55,296 bases of DNA. Source: Basidiobolus meristosporus CBS 931.73. Lineage: Eukaryota > Basidiobolomycota > Basidiobolomycetes > Basidiobolales > Basidiobolaceae. Location of the stretch: assembly GCA_002104905.1 (NCBI GenBank), contig MCFE01000590.1:1-55296 (forward strand), given 5' to 3'. Shown in pieces: positions 1 through 11,906 of the stretch; position 1 is the first letter of the stretch; every line of letters begins with the position of its first letter. Under the pieces are notes generated by a model that had not been told where the DNA came from, made no database searches, and saw only the letters and a program-made list of their open reading frames with translations. The position numbers and the translations under genes are program-made.

Positions 1-78
1 TAGTGCCACATTGAGCCATGAGTGCCAAATGATGCTATAGTGTGCCAGGGAGGCTAAGTGAACCTATACATGGCCACA
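1..78. repeat. Outer foldback-family copy, left piece
   Basis: This matches the left arm of the foldback elements to its right (AGTGCCA-rich, ending in TGGCCACA). The match stops exactly where the 79-812 element begins and resumes after it at 813, so this is an older copy interrupted by a younger one. Its own terminus lies outside the window. Confidence 0.75.
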
Positions 79-812
79 AGACTTGTTCCATTGTATAGTG
101 GCACATTGAGCCATGAGTGCCAAATGAGGCCATAGTGTGCCAGAGAGGCCAAGTGAGCCTACACTTGGCTGCAGAGTGTAAAGCACAGATCTGCATCTTT
201 ATGCAAAGCAGCCCCTGTGTTTCACTCATTGTCATGGAGAAAATCCATTTTTTGACCTTTTTTTTTAGGTCAATCTTGTACAAGATGAGCAATAGTACTA
301 AAGGATTGAAGATATGCATCTGGGACTCAATACCCATGGCACTCTGAATCTAGCTCCTGTGGCTTGTAACATGTCACAAAAATACATGGCACTATCTTGG
401 TCCACTGGTACTCTCTGGCACTATATTTAAATATTAGCCCTAAAGTAAGATCAATACAAAGCGCTTATAGTGCCAGATAGTACCAGTGGACCAAGATAGT
501 GCCATGTATTTTTGTGACATGTTACAAGCCACAGGAGCTAGATTCAGAGTGCCATGGGTATTGAGTACCAGATGTATATCTTCAATCCTTTAGTGCTCTT
601 GCACATCCTGCACAATATTGATTCACAAAAAAACGTCAAAAAATGGATTTTCTCCTGCATCATAGGTGAAACACAGGGGATGCTTTGCATGAAGATGCAT
701 ATCTATGTTTCACACTCTGTGGCCAAGTATAGGCCCACTTGGCCTCTCTGGCACACTATGGCATCATTTGGCACTCATGGCTCAATGTGGCACTATCCAA
801 CGGAACAAGTCT
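79..812. mobile_element. Foldback element A (734 bp, two inverted arms)
   Basis: The left arm (about 79-425) is the reverse complement of the right arm (about 466-812), leaving a loop of only about 40 bp. The ends read AGACTTGTTCC and GGAACAAGTCT. A 3-bp duplication, ACA, flanks it (76-78 and 813-815). The arms are rich in AGTGCCA/TGGCACT and hold a small internal hairpin (TTGACC, T-run, GGTCAA). The open frames in the arms are arm-symmetric and not plausible genes. This is a nonautonomous foldback or giant-MITE element. Confidence 0.85.
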
Positions 813-978
813 ACAGAGTGTAGAACATAGATCTGCATCTTCATGCAAAGCAGCCCCTGTGTTTCACCAATTGTGTTGGAGAAAATCCATCTTTTGACCT
901 TTTTTTTAGGTCAATGTTGTGCAGGATGTGTAAGAGCACAAAAGGATTGAAAATATGCATTTGGTACTTGAGAATCAG
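813..978. repeat. Outer foldback-family copy, right piece
   Basis: This continues the interrupted outer arm, from the GAGTGTAGAACATAG segment to GCATTTGGTACTT, where similarity to the arms of elements A and B ends. A short unmatched stretch (about 979-985) separates it from element B. Confidence 0.65.
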
Positions 979-988
979 AGATCACAAT

Positions 989-1721
989 AGACTTGTTCTG
1001 TTGGATAGTGCCATATTGAGCCATGAGTGCCAAATGATGCCATAGTGTGCCAGAGAGGCCAAGTGAGCCTATACTTGGCCACAGAGTGTAAAACATAGAT
1101 CTGCATCTTCATGCAAAGCAGCCCCTGTGTTTCACCTATGATGCAGGAGAGAATCCATTTTTTGACATTTTTTTGAGGATCAATGTTATGCTGGATGTGT
1201 AAGAGCACAGAAGAACTGAAGACATACATCAGGTACTCAATACCCATGGCACTCTGAATCTAGCTCCTGTGGCTTGTAACATGTCACAACAATGCATGGC
1301 ACTATCTTGGTCCACTGGTACTATCTGGCACTATAAGTGCTTTGTATAGATCTTACTTCAGGGCTAATTATTAAATATAGAGCCAGATAGTGCCAGTGGA
1401 CCAAGATAGTGCCATGCATTTTTGTGACATGTTACAAGCCACAGGAGCTAGATTCAGGGTGCCATGGGTATTGAGTACCTGATGTATGTCTTCAGTTCTT
1501 CTGTGCTCTTACACATCCAGCATAACATTGATCCGCAAAAAATGTCAAAAAATGGATTCTCTCCTGCATCATAGGTGAAACACAGGGGCTGCTTTGCATG
1601 AAGATGCAGATCTATGTTTTACACTCTGTGGCCAAGTATAGGCTCACTTGGTCTCTCTGGCACACTATGGCATCATTTGGCACTCATGGCTCAATGTGGC
1701 ACCATCCATCAGAACAAGGCT
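989..1721. mobile_element. Foldback element B (733 bp)
   Basis: Same family as element A: termini AGACTTGTTCTG and CAGAACAAGGCT, arms about 989-1335 and 1377-1721. The central loop is the reverse complement of element A's loop, so B is inserted in the opposite orientation. The flanking trinucleotides are AAT and ATT, so the target duplication is imperfect here. Confidence 0.8.
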
Positions 1722-2095
1722 ATTATGCATGATGCATCTTGGATTGCATTGACACAAATCAGATCACATCAATTGTAGATTTCCTGCTTGATTATAGACC
1801 TGTGAGTAAATCATCAATAAAATTGCCAAGTTATTGTTTGAGGATGATTTTTGTAACATAATGATGGGATATATGGCAAATGATAGAGATTTAATCATAA
1901 TGCATGGAAATCAGATGTATCAAGCTGATTGTGCCATATTGCTTTGTATCAATTCTATTTGATCATGTACCAGTTTGCCTGACTTACTCATCCTAGTGGT
2001 CTTTTCTCATCAATCCCATAACTACTACTGGATTTCCTTTTTGCACATTAGAGGAGATCTATATCAGGTATTTTGGACCATCTACCCCAATCTAC
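1722..2095. other. Noncoding stretch between element B and transposase relic
   Basis: AT-rich, CpG-poor sequence with no convincing gene. It may be internal sequence of the element that carried the downstream transposase relic. Confidence 0.4.
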
Positions 2096-2779
2096 TTGGG
2101 GAGATCACTTGTTAAGCTTCTCTACTATTACAAGAATTATTGCCCTACAAGGTTACATCCTTCCAACCTTGGCAACAAAAGTCCAAGAATCTTTCATTTC
2201 TACCTGGCAGCAATGGAGAACCACCCTGCAGAGGGTATGAATGACTTACAGCAAGCATGGAATAGTATGTTCAGAAGCTCCAATAGATTTACATATCCCA
2301 GAGTGTTCAGAAACAGATTCCACATCAGGAGTATTTTAGGTACCTTTCCAGTCAGGATTCATAGACCTTTAAGAGGGCAGAAACACTTTTATTCTGGAAA
2401 ATTCATGGCTCACTGTGTGAAACTTCCAGTGCTGTCTGACATTGAGGGTAACATCATCTGGTTTAGGGAGCTATTGGCTGGAAGTAGGCATGACAAAGCA
2501 CTCTGGGTAGAAAATCATCCAGAATTCAGCAGAGGGGAGAAATATATGGCAGACTTAGCTTCTGTAGGCAGGGATGGTCAGAGACTAGCATATATTACAG
2601 CTCATAGGAGGCCAAGCAATGGTGTGCTTAACTGGATGCCAAAGCATTTCAGAGTGGGAGCAGAGCATGCATTTGGATATCTACAGGATCTAGTATATAG
2701 GCAGGTAAATTCAGAAGAAAGCAGCCAAATTGGTAAAATAGTTAACATACCTATCATTGCAGAGTATACTCATATATGA
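2096..2779 (+). pseudogene. Relic PIF/Harbinger-like (DDE_Tnp_4-type) transposase
   Basis: An open stretch of about 227 codons resembles the DDE domain of HARBI1/PIF-type transposases. Landmarks in order are RIHRP, FYSGKFMAH, DIEGNI, AGSRHDK, MADL and AEHAFGYL. These correspond to the DGT-RIxRP, YYSGKK, GSxHD, GD-GY and VEHAFG blocks of the family. The first catalytic Asp (of DGT) seems lost, since the frame reads ILGTFPVRIHRP there. The first ATG is at 2213, so the upstream open part either lacks its start or belongs to an earlier exon. It is very likely inactive. AGTGCC-type sequence on both sides suggests it was carried by a member of the foldback family. Confidence 0.6.
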
Positions 2780-2924
2780 AGACATTCACTGAAAGAAATG
2801 TGTCTGGAGAATTAAGAAGTGAAAATAAAGTAAGCAAAGCACTGCTCTGAGCAAGAAAAGTAAGATTTAGTAAAATTACCAGTAAATGTATCCTACCACT
2901 GGCATTGAAGTAGAGATTAGAGTG

Positions 2925-3006
2925 CCATCTAGTGCTGTAGAGCACTACATTGATCTGGCATTATAGACATGCTGGCACTTTGTGGCACTATCTGATAGAT
3001 CAAGTG
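2925..3006. repeat. Degenerate foldback-family right terminus
   Basis: AGTGCC-rich sequence ends in GGCACTATCTGATAGATCAAG, which aligns with the right ends of elements A (GGCACTATCCAACGGAACAAG) and B. It could be the right end of a larger element that enclosed the transposase relic. Confidence 0.45.
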
Positions 3007-3273
3007 TATTGCTCCTATGTGAATGTAAGATTCATTGATGACCTGCCATAGTAAGCATTATATAAAAAGTTGTGGCGCTACATATACACCTATAAGTTAC
3101 ATTATTTCCCCTTTAATTTGACTTACTTCCATATATATAATTCCAAGAAATAAATAATAACTTGCTTTCACATTCAGTGCAGCAAGCAGCACTACATCCA
3201 AAAAAGGTCATGTTAAGAGTGTGCCACTGAAGGTACTAATGCAGACTCCTCAGGCTCTCATTCATATAAGCAA

Positions 3274-3768
3274 ATGAGTATCTTTGCAGAGCTGCAAGCT
3301 GACCATAATGCTCATGCAGATGAGAATGTAGCAAGTGAAGTACCTTTGGTTGAAGACCAGCAAGTGTCCATGATAACATCACCACCACTTGTATTGTCAA
3401 GTGTATTGTTAGCTCATACCAAGGTACTAATGTGGAAATTAGGCGCAGTGGCTGATAGGATGGATACAATGGCCCAGAGAAATCTGAAAATAGTCCACAA
3501 ATGGAATGAGTCAATAATATGCTCAGTGTAATCAATATACCAGATAGGGAATGCAGCATCTTTGCTGCAAAGAAGGTGCTCTTGTAGCTTGGTGTCTCAG
3601 CCAGCAATTGTGCCATATCTAAATGTGACAATAGAGGAAATCCTTACAGTCTTTGAAGCACAGCAACAGTGCCCAAAGATAAAGCCCACCAAAAACCTAT
3701 TGCAGCATGGGAGAAGACTCTGGTGTTTACACCCAAGCTTAAAATCCAAAGATATTGAAGATCTATGA
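3274..3768 (+). pseudogene. Unrecognised decayed ORF
   Basis: One frame is open from ATG 3274 to 3768 apart from a TAA at about 3529. The N-terminal part is acidic (LQADHNAHADENVASE) and the rest shows no motif I recognise. Position and composition suggest transposon-derived sequence. It may be a chance frame. Confidence 0.25.
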
Positions 3769-3989
3769 AGTCAATGAGTGCCATGATGAAGTGAGGGTTG
3801 AAATTCAGTAGGCTGTGGGAAGTCTAGTACAGCATCATATTAAGGATAGCATACTATGGGACCATCAGGAAGACAAGGCAAAGTAGAGTGCACTTGATCT
3901 ACTCCAGAAGAACTATCCTGGATTCAATTAAGTAAACAGATTAGGGCTGGCATTGATATGCTAAGAAAGTATCACAAGAATAGCAGAGA

Positions 3990-4665
3990 CTATCAAAGGC
4001 AGAAGAACTAGGGCACCATGGCTAAAAATCTGCAGCTTTCTTAAAGCTTGCAACAAGCAGGGCTGAAAGCACCATAGCCAGAATATTGCCAGTAAGGGTC
4101 AGACAGGCAGAAGCAAATGCTTCAGTGCAGCATGTATTAAGGAGATAAAGCAGTTCAACACAAAAGCACTCAGTCACAGTAGCAGTGAAGGACCTGACAG
4201 CAATAAAAAGCTGTAGCTCTCTCAGGAGTCCATAACAAGTAAGGTTGAAAGTTACAAATAAGCAGCAAAGAAGTGACAGGTTGCAGCAAGAGTGCTGGCA
4301 AGGAACAAGCAGACAAAAACAGATGCACTGGTGCAGTATTCATCAAGAAGCAAACAAAGCTCAATACAAGAAGCACTTGTTATAGTAGCAGTTAGGGACT
4401 TCATCATGATGAAAACCCACAGCTTTCTCAGGAGTTTATCACAAGCAGGGCTTATAGTTCCCAGTATGTGGTGAAGGAACAAGGGTTTGCCTGGAGTGTG
4501 CTGGAATGGGACAAGCAGGTAAAAATGGATACACCAGTGCTGCATAAATCTAGGAGAAAGCAGAGTACAATACAAGAAGCACCCAGTCAATGTAGCTGTG
4601 AATGATTTGGCAGCAATCAAGGTAAAGGTAAAGAGAAAAAGGTTCACCCAAGCCAGAGACAGGAG
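3990..4665. repeat. Degenerate tandem repeat, about three units of 190-250 bp
   Basis: Two landmarks recur in the same order: a CAGCTTTCTCAGGAG-like motif (near 4031, 4210 and 4420) followed by CAATACAAGAAGCAC-like sequence (near 4150, 4350 and 4570). The units are strongly diverged. One frame in the second unit is open for 60 codons, so this may be a decayed repeat-containing gene. Confidence 0.5.
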
Positions 4666-5640
4666 CATGAGAAAAAAGCTGCAGCTCTCACTGTTGATGC
4701 TCTTAGCTCAAAACAGGCTGAATCCGATCATTGCCAAGTAGAATTGCCAATCAGACCTAAGCAGTCTTGTCAGGAGTTTGAAGTGCAGCCAGTTGAGCTA
4801 CACTCCATTGAGGTAGATGAGTTTGCAAGAAAAGCAATTTGTCTAACACTGCCTCCATTTCTACCATAGTGGCAGTGTGGGGATCCTACTGACAGACAAA
4901 GCAACATTGTTAAGAACTCAAAAGATTATCACAATCCCTAAAGTGGAATTTTGGAACATTAATAGGCACCCTAAGTGGTTGCAGCACTTTTTCAAGAACA
5001 GGTTTCAAGAAGATGCACATAAATATTACAAGAATATATTGTGAAGACTGGCAGAAGAGGTGCTAGACCTTGCAGTGCCAGCTGAAGACCAGGAGATATG
5101 GGAGCCAGTTGATGAACAGTGACATAAAGCTGCAGGTTCCTGCCAAAGTTGTGGCAACAGAGTGTTACAGTGGCAATTCTTATAGAATGGTGGATTTTGA
5201 TGGTGTTACTAGCTGAGTGTAGGTTTGAGCTGGATGTTAGTAAAGGGTATAGGGCCTTGCATGGATCAATACAACTGGAAATTGATGTACAACTGAAATT
5301 TTAGCAGAAACAAATCAACTTGTATCCATGAAAAGCAAGAGAATTGGTAGAGTCAGGAAGTAAAGATTGTGAAAAGGAGGCAATGGCCAATCAAAGTACA
5401 CAATCATAGGAGGTGATTGATTGCCTGTAATAACAAAGTGAGAGAAACTGCAGAGGACCAATCAAAAGCCACTTACGCATTGTTGTGATGAAAAATTCTG
5501 ACCTAGTTTTGTGTGAAATCTGGGGTGCAATTATTATCCAGTGGTCTTTGCACAGTGTCCTGACTGAATCAATACCTCTTAGTCATGGGACTTTAACTTT
5601 GTGACAGCCATTTGATGGGATCATCATATTATTTCTTATA
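4666..5640. other. Decayed, unassigned sequence
   Basis: No intact gene. A plus-strand frame reads as protein-like fragments with interrupting stops (for example near 4680-4865 and 4905-5120). I recognise no family. The stretch is CpG-poor like its surroundings. Confidence 0.35.
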
Positions 5641-8600
5641 GAGGCAAGTTAAGGTTTGTCTGTATTGGGGTAGCTGCTGGCCAACAGTCTTGCATTTGGT
5701 ACTTCTTAAGCATATCTTGAATATACTTAAACTAGCCTAGAGTTATAGTTTGGTAACTTCTGTCAATGGGAAACTCTTTCCCTAAGTAGTTACTGAGTTC
5801 TCTCAGATTGGCTATCTTTAACTCCTTAGATGGGCTGGATTTAGTCTCTTCCACCAATAATAACATTGTCCACATATAGTGACAATAGAACTGAATTTGC
5901 TCTTTCAGGCTTATATTAGATACTATAGTCAGCAGTGTTTTGCATCAACAATTAAAACTTAGCTAATTAAACTCCATGAGAATTCTAGTACCCTAACTAA
6001 TTTTTCCTAACCTAAACATAACTAATCCCAGTGATGGTTTGTTTTATCACTTCTCAAAATCAGGTATTAGCTGTCATACCTGGTCAATTTTCATGTGGTC
6101 ATTACATCCTCAACTGATCTTCTAAGCCTTTCCAAGTGATTGGTCATCTGAGCTCTATCCAACCACTTAGCAGTTGGCAAGACATCAGCTAATTGATGAT
6201 GCAATTTTCATTTATCTTATGAGCCTATCAGTATCCATACTGATTTCAGTTGGTCCAGTTTCTTGGTGCCTACTCATTCAACTTGACTAAAAAGCATAAA
6301 TAAAGCTTACTGAACCTTTTGGTTTAGTGTGTGTCTCAACAAATTAAGATTGTGCCTCCGCAAAATTAAGAAATCAGCAATTTTGTCCTAGTTTCTACTC
6401 CAGCCTAGTTTGCATAGCAAGTCAACTCTGTCGCCTTTATAGCCAAACCAAGCTACATACAAGACCAACATTGAACCATAACCTCACTGCTAATACTTCT
6501 GCCACTCTCTGGAAATTCTAAGATTCTGCAATTAGCTGTCCCTTAGGTTCAGTTGAACCTTTCAAGAGCTTTATTACACTTTTCTCTTGAATACAACAAG
6601 CAGTACTTTGTTGCAAATGCAATGATTGCAAATAAGAATCTGTCTTGCAATTCGGGGCTAAAATTCATTGTTTGAGACCATATGGGCATTTTTCAAGCTT
6701 GCTGACAAAATGAGGCTATCTTGGTTAGCTAGCTCATTAGGATGATTCATGTACATGTCCTCATCAAGCTCCCCATTCAAAATTGCAGCTTTTTATCTAT
6801 TTGAAGAATAAAAAACATACATTTGACTTCCATATCTAATATTAATATGATGGAGCTAAAGTAGCCTACCAGTGCAAAGGTCTCAGTATAGTCAAGTCCT
6901 TTTGTTTGAGAGTACTATTTGGCCAGAATCCTTGCATTGTATCCTTCAGTTGTACCATCAGCTTTGTATCTTGTCTTGAGGACCCATTGGCTCCCATATC
7001 ATTTTAGGTTGATTGGCAACTGAACCAAGTCCCAGGTTTGATTTCCCATCAAGGCCTAATACTCCTCAGTCATTGCAGATCTCCAAAATCTTGTCTGAGA
7101 GCTATTTAGGGCCTCTTTTACAGTGAGGGGCTCATCAATATGGGCTGAATAGGAATCAGCAATGCTTGTATTCTCATAGATACGGTGATTTGGTCTATTT
7201 TGGATTTTCTGGTATATAATAATAGAATGACCATGCCTGGGATATTCCTGAGCACTGATTCTAGCTGAACAATGGTTGTAGAGCTCTCTGGAGTGAAAAA
7301 TTTTTCATTGTTTTGCTTGAATTGCATCCTGACTGCAGGTGGACTTTAGATCAAATTTTGACATCTTATGTAATATTTTATAAAAAGTGTGATCTTTCTT
7401 CAAACAACACATCCCTGCACTTGATCATCTTTTATGCTTTGGAATTGTAGAATCTGTTTGCTTTACTCTTATTGCTGTAGCCAAAAAATATGCACATTAC
7501 ACTTTTTAGCTCAAATTTTGACTGCTTTCCAGGCAGTTTGTTGGGATGTGCTGTGGACCCAAATAATCTTAGATGTTCTGCATTTGATCTGTGCTCTTAC
7601 CATGCCTCAAGTGGAGTAGAATCTCAAAGTATCCCACAATAACTCCTTTATTTGAGATATACAGCTGTAGCAACTAAATATCATGAGATATTCTTTGATC
7701 AAGAATCATAGATCTTGCCATATCATTTATTAATCTGTTTGTATGTTTGGAGGCTTCAATTTGCATCAGGGAGCATAGTACAGTGGTCTCTTGCTTTATC
7801 CCATGAGTTTTGCAGAAGTGAATCAATTGTTTTCAGATATATTCTGCAACATTGTCTGAGTGTATTTTCTTGATTTTTCACCAGTTTTTCTCTCAACCAT
7901 GACTTTGAGCTCCCTAAGCTTAGATAGAGTCTCCTCCTTTCTTTCTATGACATAAACCTACATGCAACTTGCATCATATCAATAAAGTGCATTTATAATG
8001 CATCAAACCAAGGATGAATTTTACTTGGTTCACACAGATACAGGTGAGTTAGATCCAATTTTTTTCTTAGTTATGATTAATCCAGAGCTCTTGAATGGCT
8101 GTCTGGCTTGATTTTCAAATATGCAGGCCCCACAGTGCTTCAAATCTGCTGGGGGTCCATTTTTCCTCCAGAAATTTGCTCATCTTTGAAAATTTTGAGC
8201 AAATATCAATTGATTTGTCAAAATCTCTGATGCCAAAGTATTGGTGTTTCTTCATTTTGATTAGTTTTTATGGCTTCCAGATATGATGGAATAAAAGTCA
8301 ACTTGCATACATTCTGATCTCTGACACTCAAAGCAATATGGACACCATTTTGGTCAGTGATTGTGCATCCAGAATTGTCAAAATTGAAGCTGAGTTCTAC
8401 TGCTATGGCCTTGGCTACAAATAGTAGGTTCTAGGCTATGTCTGTTACACAGAGTACTTCTTCAAAGGTAAGTATGTGGCTTCCTTTACTACTTCTGATA
8501 CTGACTTGTATAATTTCTTCTCTAACTTCATCAAGTACACTGTTCTTGTCTATGAAAACCTTCTCAATTGGAATTTCTTGATAATGCGTAGAAAGTCTTT

Positions 8601-8921
8601 TTGGTGTGTGTAGTGTTGAGATATTCCAGAGAGAGAATACCACATCTGAGAATCCATGCCTGTGGTCATATTTAGTGCAGATATGGGTAGTCTATCTTCA
8701 GTTGCTGCAGAGTTTTGACATTCAGGCTTCTTTTGCTGATTGTTTCTCTTGTTGAGCCAAGGGTCTAATATGTGTCCTTTCCATTTGAAGTAATTGCAAA
8801 ACAGATTGCTGCAGCCTTTATGAGGTCTTCAGTACCTTCCTTGTTGGTTGGCATTGCATATTAAAGCATATTTTCCTTCCTTTCATAGGTGCTTAATTTT
8901 CTTGATTCTTCATCCTGCAGC
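5640..8921 (-). mobile_element. Ty1/copia element copy 1, 3' portion (minus strand, decayed)
   Basis: Read on the minus strand this parallels the plus-strand copia copy at 16.8-20.1 kb. A protease/GAG-pre-integrase segment lies at 8643-8431 (IPIEKVFIDKN, SSKGSH), integrase follows, then the linker near 7327-7118 (EQNNE-like, PESSTT) and reverse-transcriptase sequence down to about 5640. There it matches the segment around 19960-20040 of the other copy. Frames are broken throughout. The RNase H end and left LTR are missing. The right edge is cut precisely by the gypsy insertion, and the element resumes at 15281. Confidence 0.8.
8917..8921. repeat. Gypsy target-site duplication, left (GCAGC)
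   Basis: GCAGC lies immediately left of the 5' LTR and again immediately right of the 3' LTR at 15281-15285. The 5-bp direct repeat is the expected integrase footprint. Confidence 0.9.
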
Positions 8922-9450
8922 TGTCATGATAACATGACAACCATGAACACCCATGCCAAGTTTCAGCTTCCTAGCCCAATTTCTAAGAGATTCCTTCTGG
9001 AACCTTTTACCACCTTCCAGAAAGTTCCTGACCATTCCAAACCATTGTTACACAATGGAACATTGCATGGAAGCTTCCCATTGTATTTTTCATAGTCCAG
9101 CACCATATATGGAAATACCAGGTCACATGACTTAGTCACATGATCAGGTGACCCAATCCATTTCCCCATCCTGTCTCAGTGCCTTGCCTTCTATATTATT
9201 ATCCCCAGCACTGCTGCTGTGCCTCACCCCACAACCCCATTAGTATTAGCTAATATCTCTCAGCATCAGTATAGCCAAAAGGTATACATAGTCCTATCCC
9301 CCCTTAAGTATTCCTCAGTCTGATAAACACAGGTCTTGAACAAACAGCCTTGCCTTGGAAACCCACCTTGCCTTGTTGATCCACACCTAAGTCCTTTCCT
9401 GGTCCTGCCTTGCCTAGCCCTACTCTCCTGGCTTGTGTCTATTCTCAACA
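8922..9450 (+). repeat. 5' LTR of Ty3/gypsy chromovirus
   Basis: Starts TGTCATGAT and ends TCTCAACA (TG...CA). It is closely similar over its length to 14760-15280, with small substitutions and indels (529 versus 521 bp). CATGTGAC-type short repeats lie in the U3-like part. Confidence 0.9.
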
Positions 9451-9833
9451 GTTTTATCAGACTCTCCTGACTTACCAGTGGATCCCTGCCTTCTGCCCAA
9501 AGTTTTTAGAAAACTTGTAAAAGGATTACTCACCATAAGTATCATCATCATCTTCCCCAAGTCTTGTCCTATAAAGGCAAAGATACTTTATCTTTGTAAA
9601 ACTATATTACCCTGCTGGTGGAGTTTACAGTTGTTACAGTATTGGAAGCTTTAGCACAATACTCTATCAAAGGATGTCAAAACCAGTGCCTTCTGAAGTG
9701 ATGCTAACTTATTTAAGTTGGGGATTGTGGCTCAATAGTTGTATTCCTGACATACTAGTGGCTTTACAAACCTACAATCTAGTTTAGTATATTCCAGTAT
9801 TCCTTGCAAGTTCATCCGCCTTCCTCTCCTACC

Positions 9834-10766
9834 ATGTCCAACCTATAGCTGAACTTTGCCCAGCTCAGGGCTGCCTTTACCCAACTGCAGCAAGACCATG
9901 CAGACCTCAGAAACACTTTTGCTCAGTTCCAGAACCAAAGTGTCCAGCAAACTAGCCATGTCCCAGTCTACCAAGAACCAAAGTATACTCCTGCTACCAA
10001 GTTCAATGGCTCTCAGAAAGAATTCTGAGGCTTCATCAACATAGTGAAGAGCAATCTTGCACTCCAGCCCAACTGGTACCCCACTGACCAGGCCAAAGTT
10101 GACTTCATCTCCAACCTGCTTACTGGTACAGCTCTCAAGTGGTTCTCCCCATCAGTGGAGACCAACTCTCCCCTACTCAGATACTACCAAGCCTTTCTCA
10201 CTGATATGGAGCTAACATTTGGTAACCTTGACCAAGCCAGAACTGCTGCCAACAAGATCAAGACCCTCAGACAAGGGAACAAACCAGCATCAGTCTACGC
10301 CTCAGAATTCCGACAACTCTCCAGTGACCTCAGCTGCTGGGGTCAAGCAGCCTTGATAAGCCAATTCCAAGATGGCTTCAATGATGAAGTTTGTGATCTG
10401 CTACTCACACTCCCAGATCCAGATACATTGGTTGAAGCTATGCACCAAGCAATCCGGTGTGATAACAGACTATTCCAGAAGAAGCAAAAGAACAGTCAAA
10501 GACACATTCCTGTTGCAGTCCCAGCCCCTCCTGCTCCCCAAGTCACTCCATATGATCCTATGCAGATTGATAGTGCCAAATACAAGAATCTATCAAAGAG
10601 TGAAAAGTCCAGACGTCAACAAGCCAACCTCTGTCTATACTGTGGCCAACCAGGTCACTTTGCCAAGTCCTGCCTCAACAAGAGTTCCAGCTTCAAGCTG
10701 ATGCAGTCCTCCAGTAACCAACCTGTTTCAGATCTGTTGGAAAACTCCAATGACCAGTTGCACTGA
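9834..10766 (+). pseudogene. Ty3/gypsy Gag (two in-frame stops)
   Basis: From ATG 9834 the frame reads a retrotransposon Gag: an N-terminal Gln-rich helical part, a capsid-like core (TGTALKWFSP, FRQLSSDLSCW) and a CX2CX4HX4C zinc knuckle (CLYCGQPGHFAKSC) before the end at 10766. It is interrupted by TAG at 9846-9848 and TGA at 10026-10028. At the second, family sequence has Trp (FWGF), so TGG to TGA is the likely change. The internal region from 9451 to 9833 holds no gene. I did not confidently identify a primer-binding site. Confidence 0.85.
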
Positions 10767-10771
10767 CAGGC

Positions 10772-11463
10772 TTGCAACTGGACCCACCCATGAAAATCCG
10801 GCATATCCAAGAATCTTCCTTTGCCACAAAATCTATCCAGTCCTTGAGAAGGCCTGGCAAAATCCAGATCCCTGACTCCAGTCCTGTCCCAGTCCTAGCC
10901 CTGATTGATTCTGGTGCTTCATCCTGTTTCATTGACCAAGCCTTTGTCCAGAAGCACTCTATTCCTGTTACCTTGAAATCCTGTCCAGTCCAAGTAGAAG
11001 CTATTAATGGAAGATCACTCTCCTCTGGTGCCTTTACCCATGAAACATGCTTACTCCAGCTGTCCAGTACTGCTCACAAAGAAAGAATCACCTTCAGCAT
11101 CATCAACTCACCACACTATCCTATTGTGCTTGGAAGCTCATAGCTGAGCTACCACAATCCAAGTATTGATTGGAAATCCAAGATCCTGTCATTCACCAGA
11201 TCCCACCAAGTCAACTCCATGAAATCTCCAGACCCTGCTAACTGTGAAAAGACTGTTGCCAACAGTTCAGCAGCCCAAGATACTTTGCCAGCTGAAGGAG
11301 CCCCCTCAGCAAATATACCAGCCAAGTACCAAGAGTTTGCCCATGTCTTTGACAAGAAGAAAGCAGAACTCCTCCCTGACCATCAGCCTTATGACTACCC
11401 TATTGACTTTGAAGATGGAAAAGTCCCTCCATTTGCCCAAAATATAACCTCTCCCAGCTGGAG
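10772..11463 (+). pseudogene. Ty3/gypsy protease and linker (broken)
   Basis: A retropepsin domain has the catalytic triplet in LIDSGASSCF and the later IVLGSS block. The next residue, normally Trp in LGxxWL, is a TAG stop (11141-11143), after which the frame continues toward reverse transcriptase (FAHVFDKKKAELLPDH, PYDYPIDF). A frame change near 11455 separates it from the RT frame. Confidence 0.85.
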
Positions 11464-11906
11464 TTGAAAGAACTCCATGGTTATTTTCAAGAAAACCTCC
11501 AGAAGGGTTTTATTCAGCACTCCAAATCACCTGCTGGAGCCCCAATTCTCTTTGTCAAGAAGAAGGATGGCACCCTCAGAATGTGTGTGGACTACCATGC
11601 TTTGAATAAGATCACAGTCAAGAGCCACTATCCCCGGCCCCTGATCAACACACTGCTGGATCAGCTATCTGCTGCCCAAGTCTTCACCAAGATTGACTTG
11701 AGAGGAGCTTACAATCTTGTCAGAATCAAGCCTGGTGATGAATGGAAAACTGCCCTTTGCACAAGATATGGTTACTTTGAGTACAAAGTAATGCCATTTG
11801 GCCTCACCAATGCCCCTGCTGTGTTTCAACATCTCATGAATGACATATTCTGTGAGTACCTTGACCAGTTTGTGGTAATCTACCTTGATGATATTCTCAT
11901 ATACTC
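11464..11906 (+). pseudogene. Ty3/gypsy reverse transcriptase, 5' part
   Basis: RT motifs appear in order: [45 protein letters not shown], then the catalytic YLDD of [11 protein letters not shown]. The coding sequence breaks directly after ILIYS, where the solo-LTR-like insertion starts at 11907. The remainder resumes at 13119. Confidence 0.9.

Noticed and set aside
35-1247. Several 60-100-codon frames on both strands
   Set aside because: They fall in the foldback arms and mirror one another because the arms are inverted repeats; no coding features.
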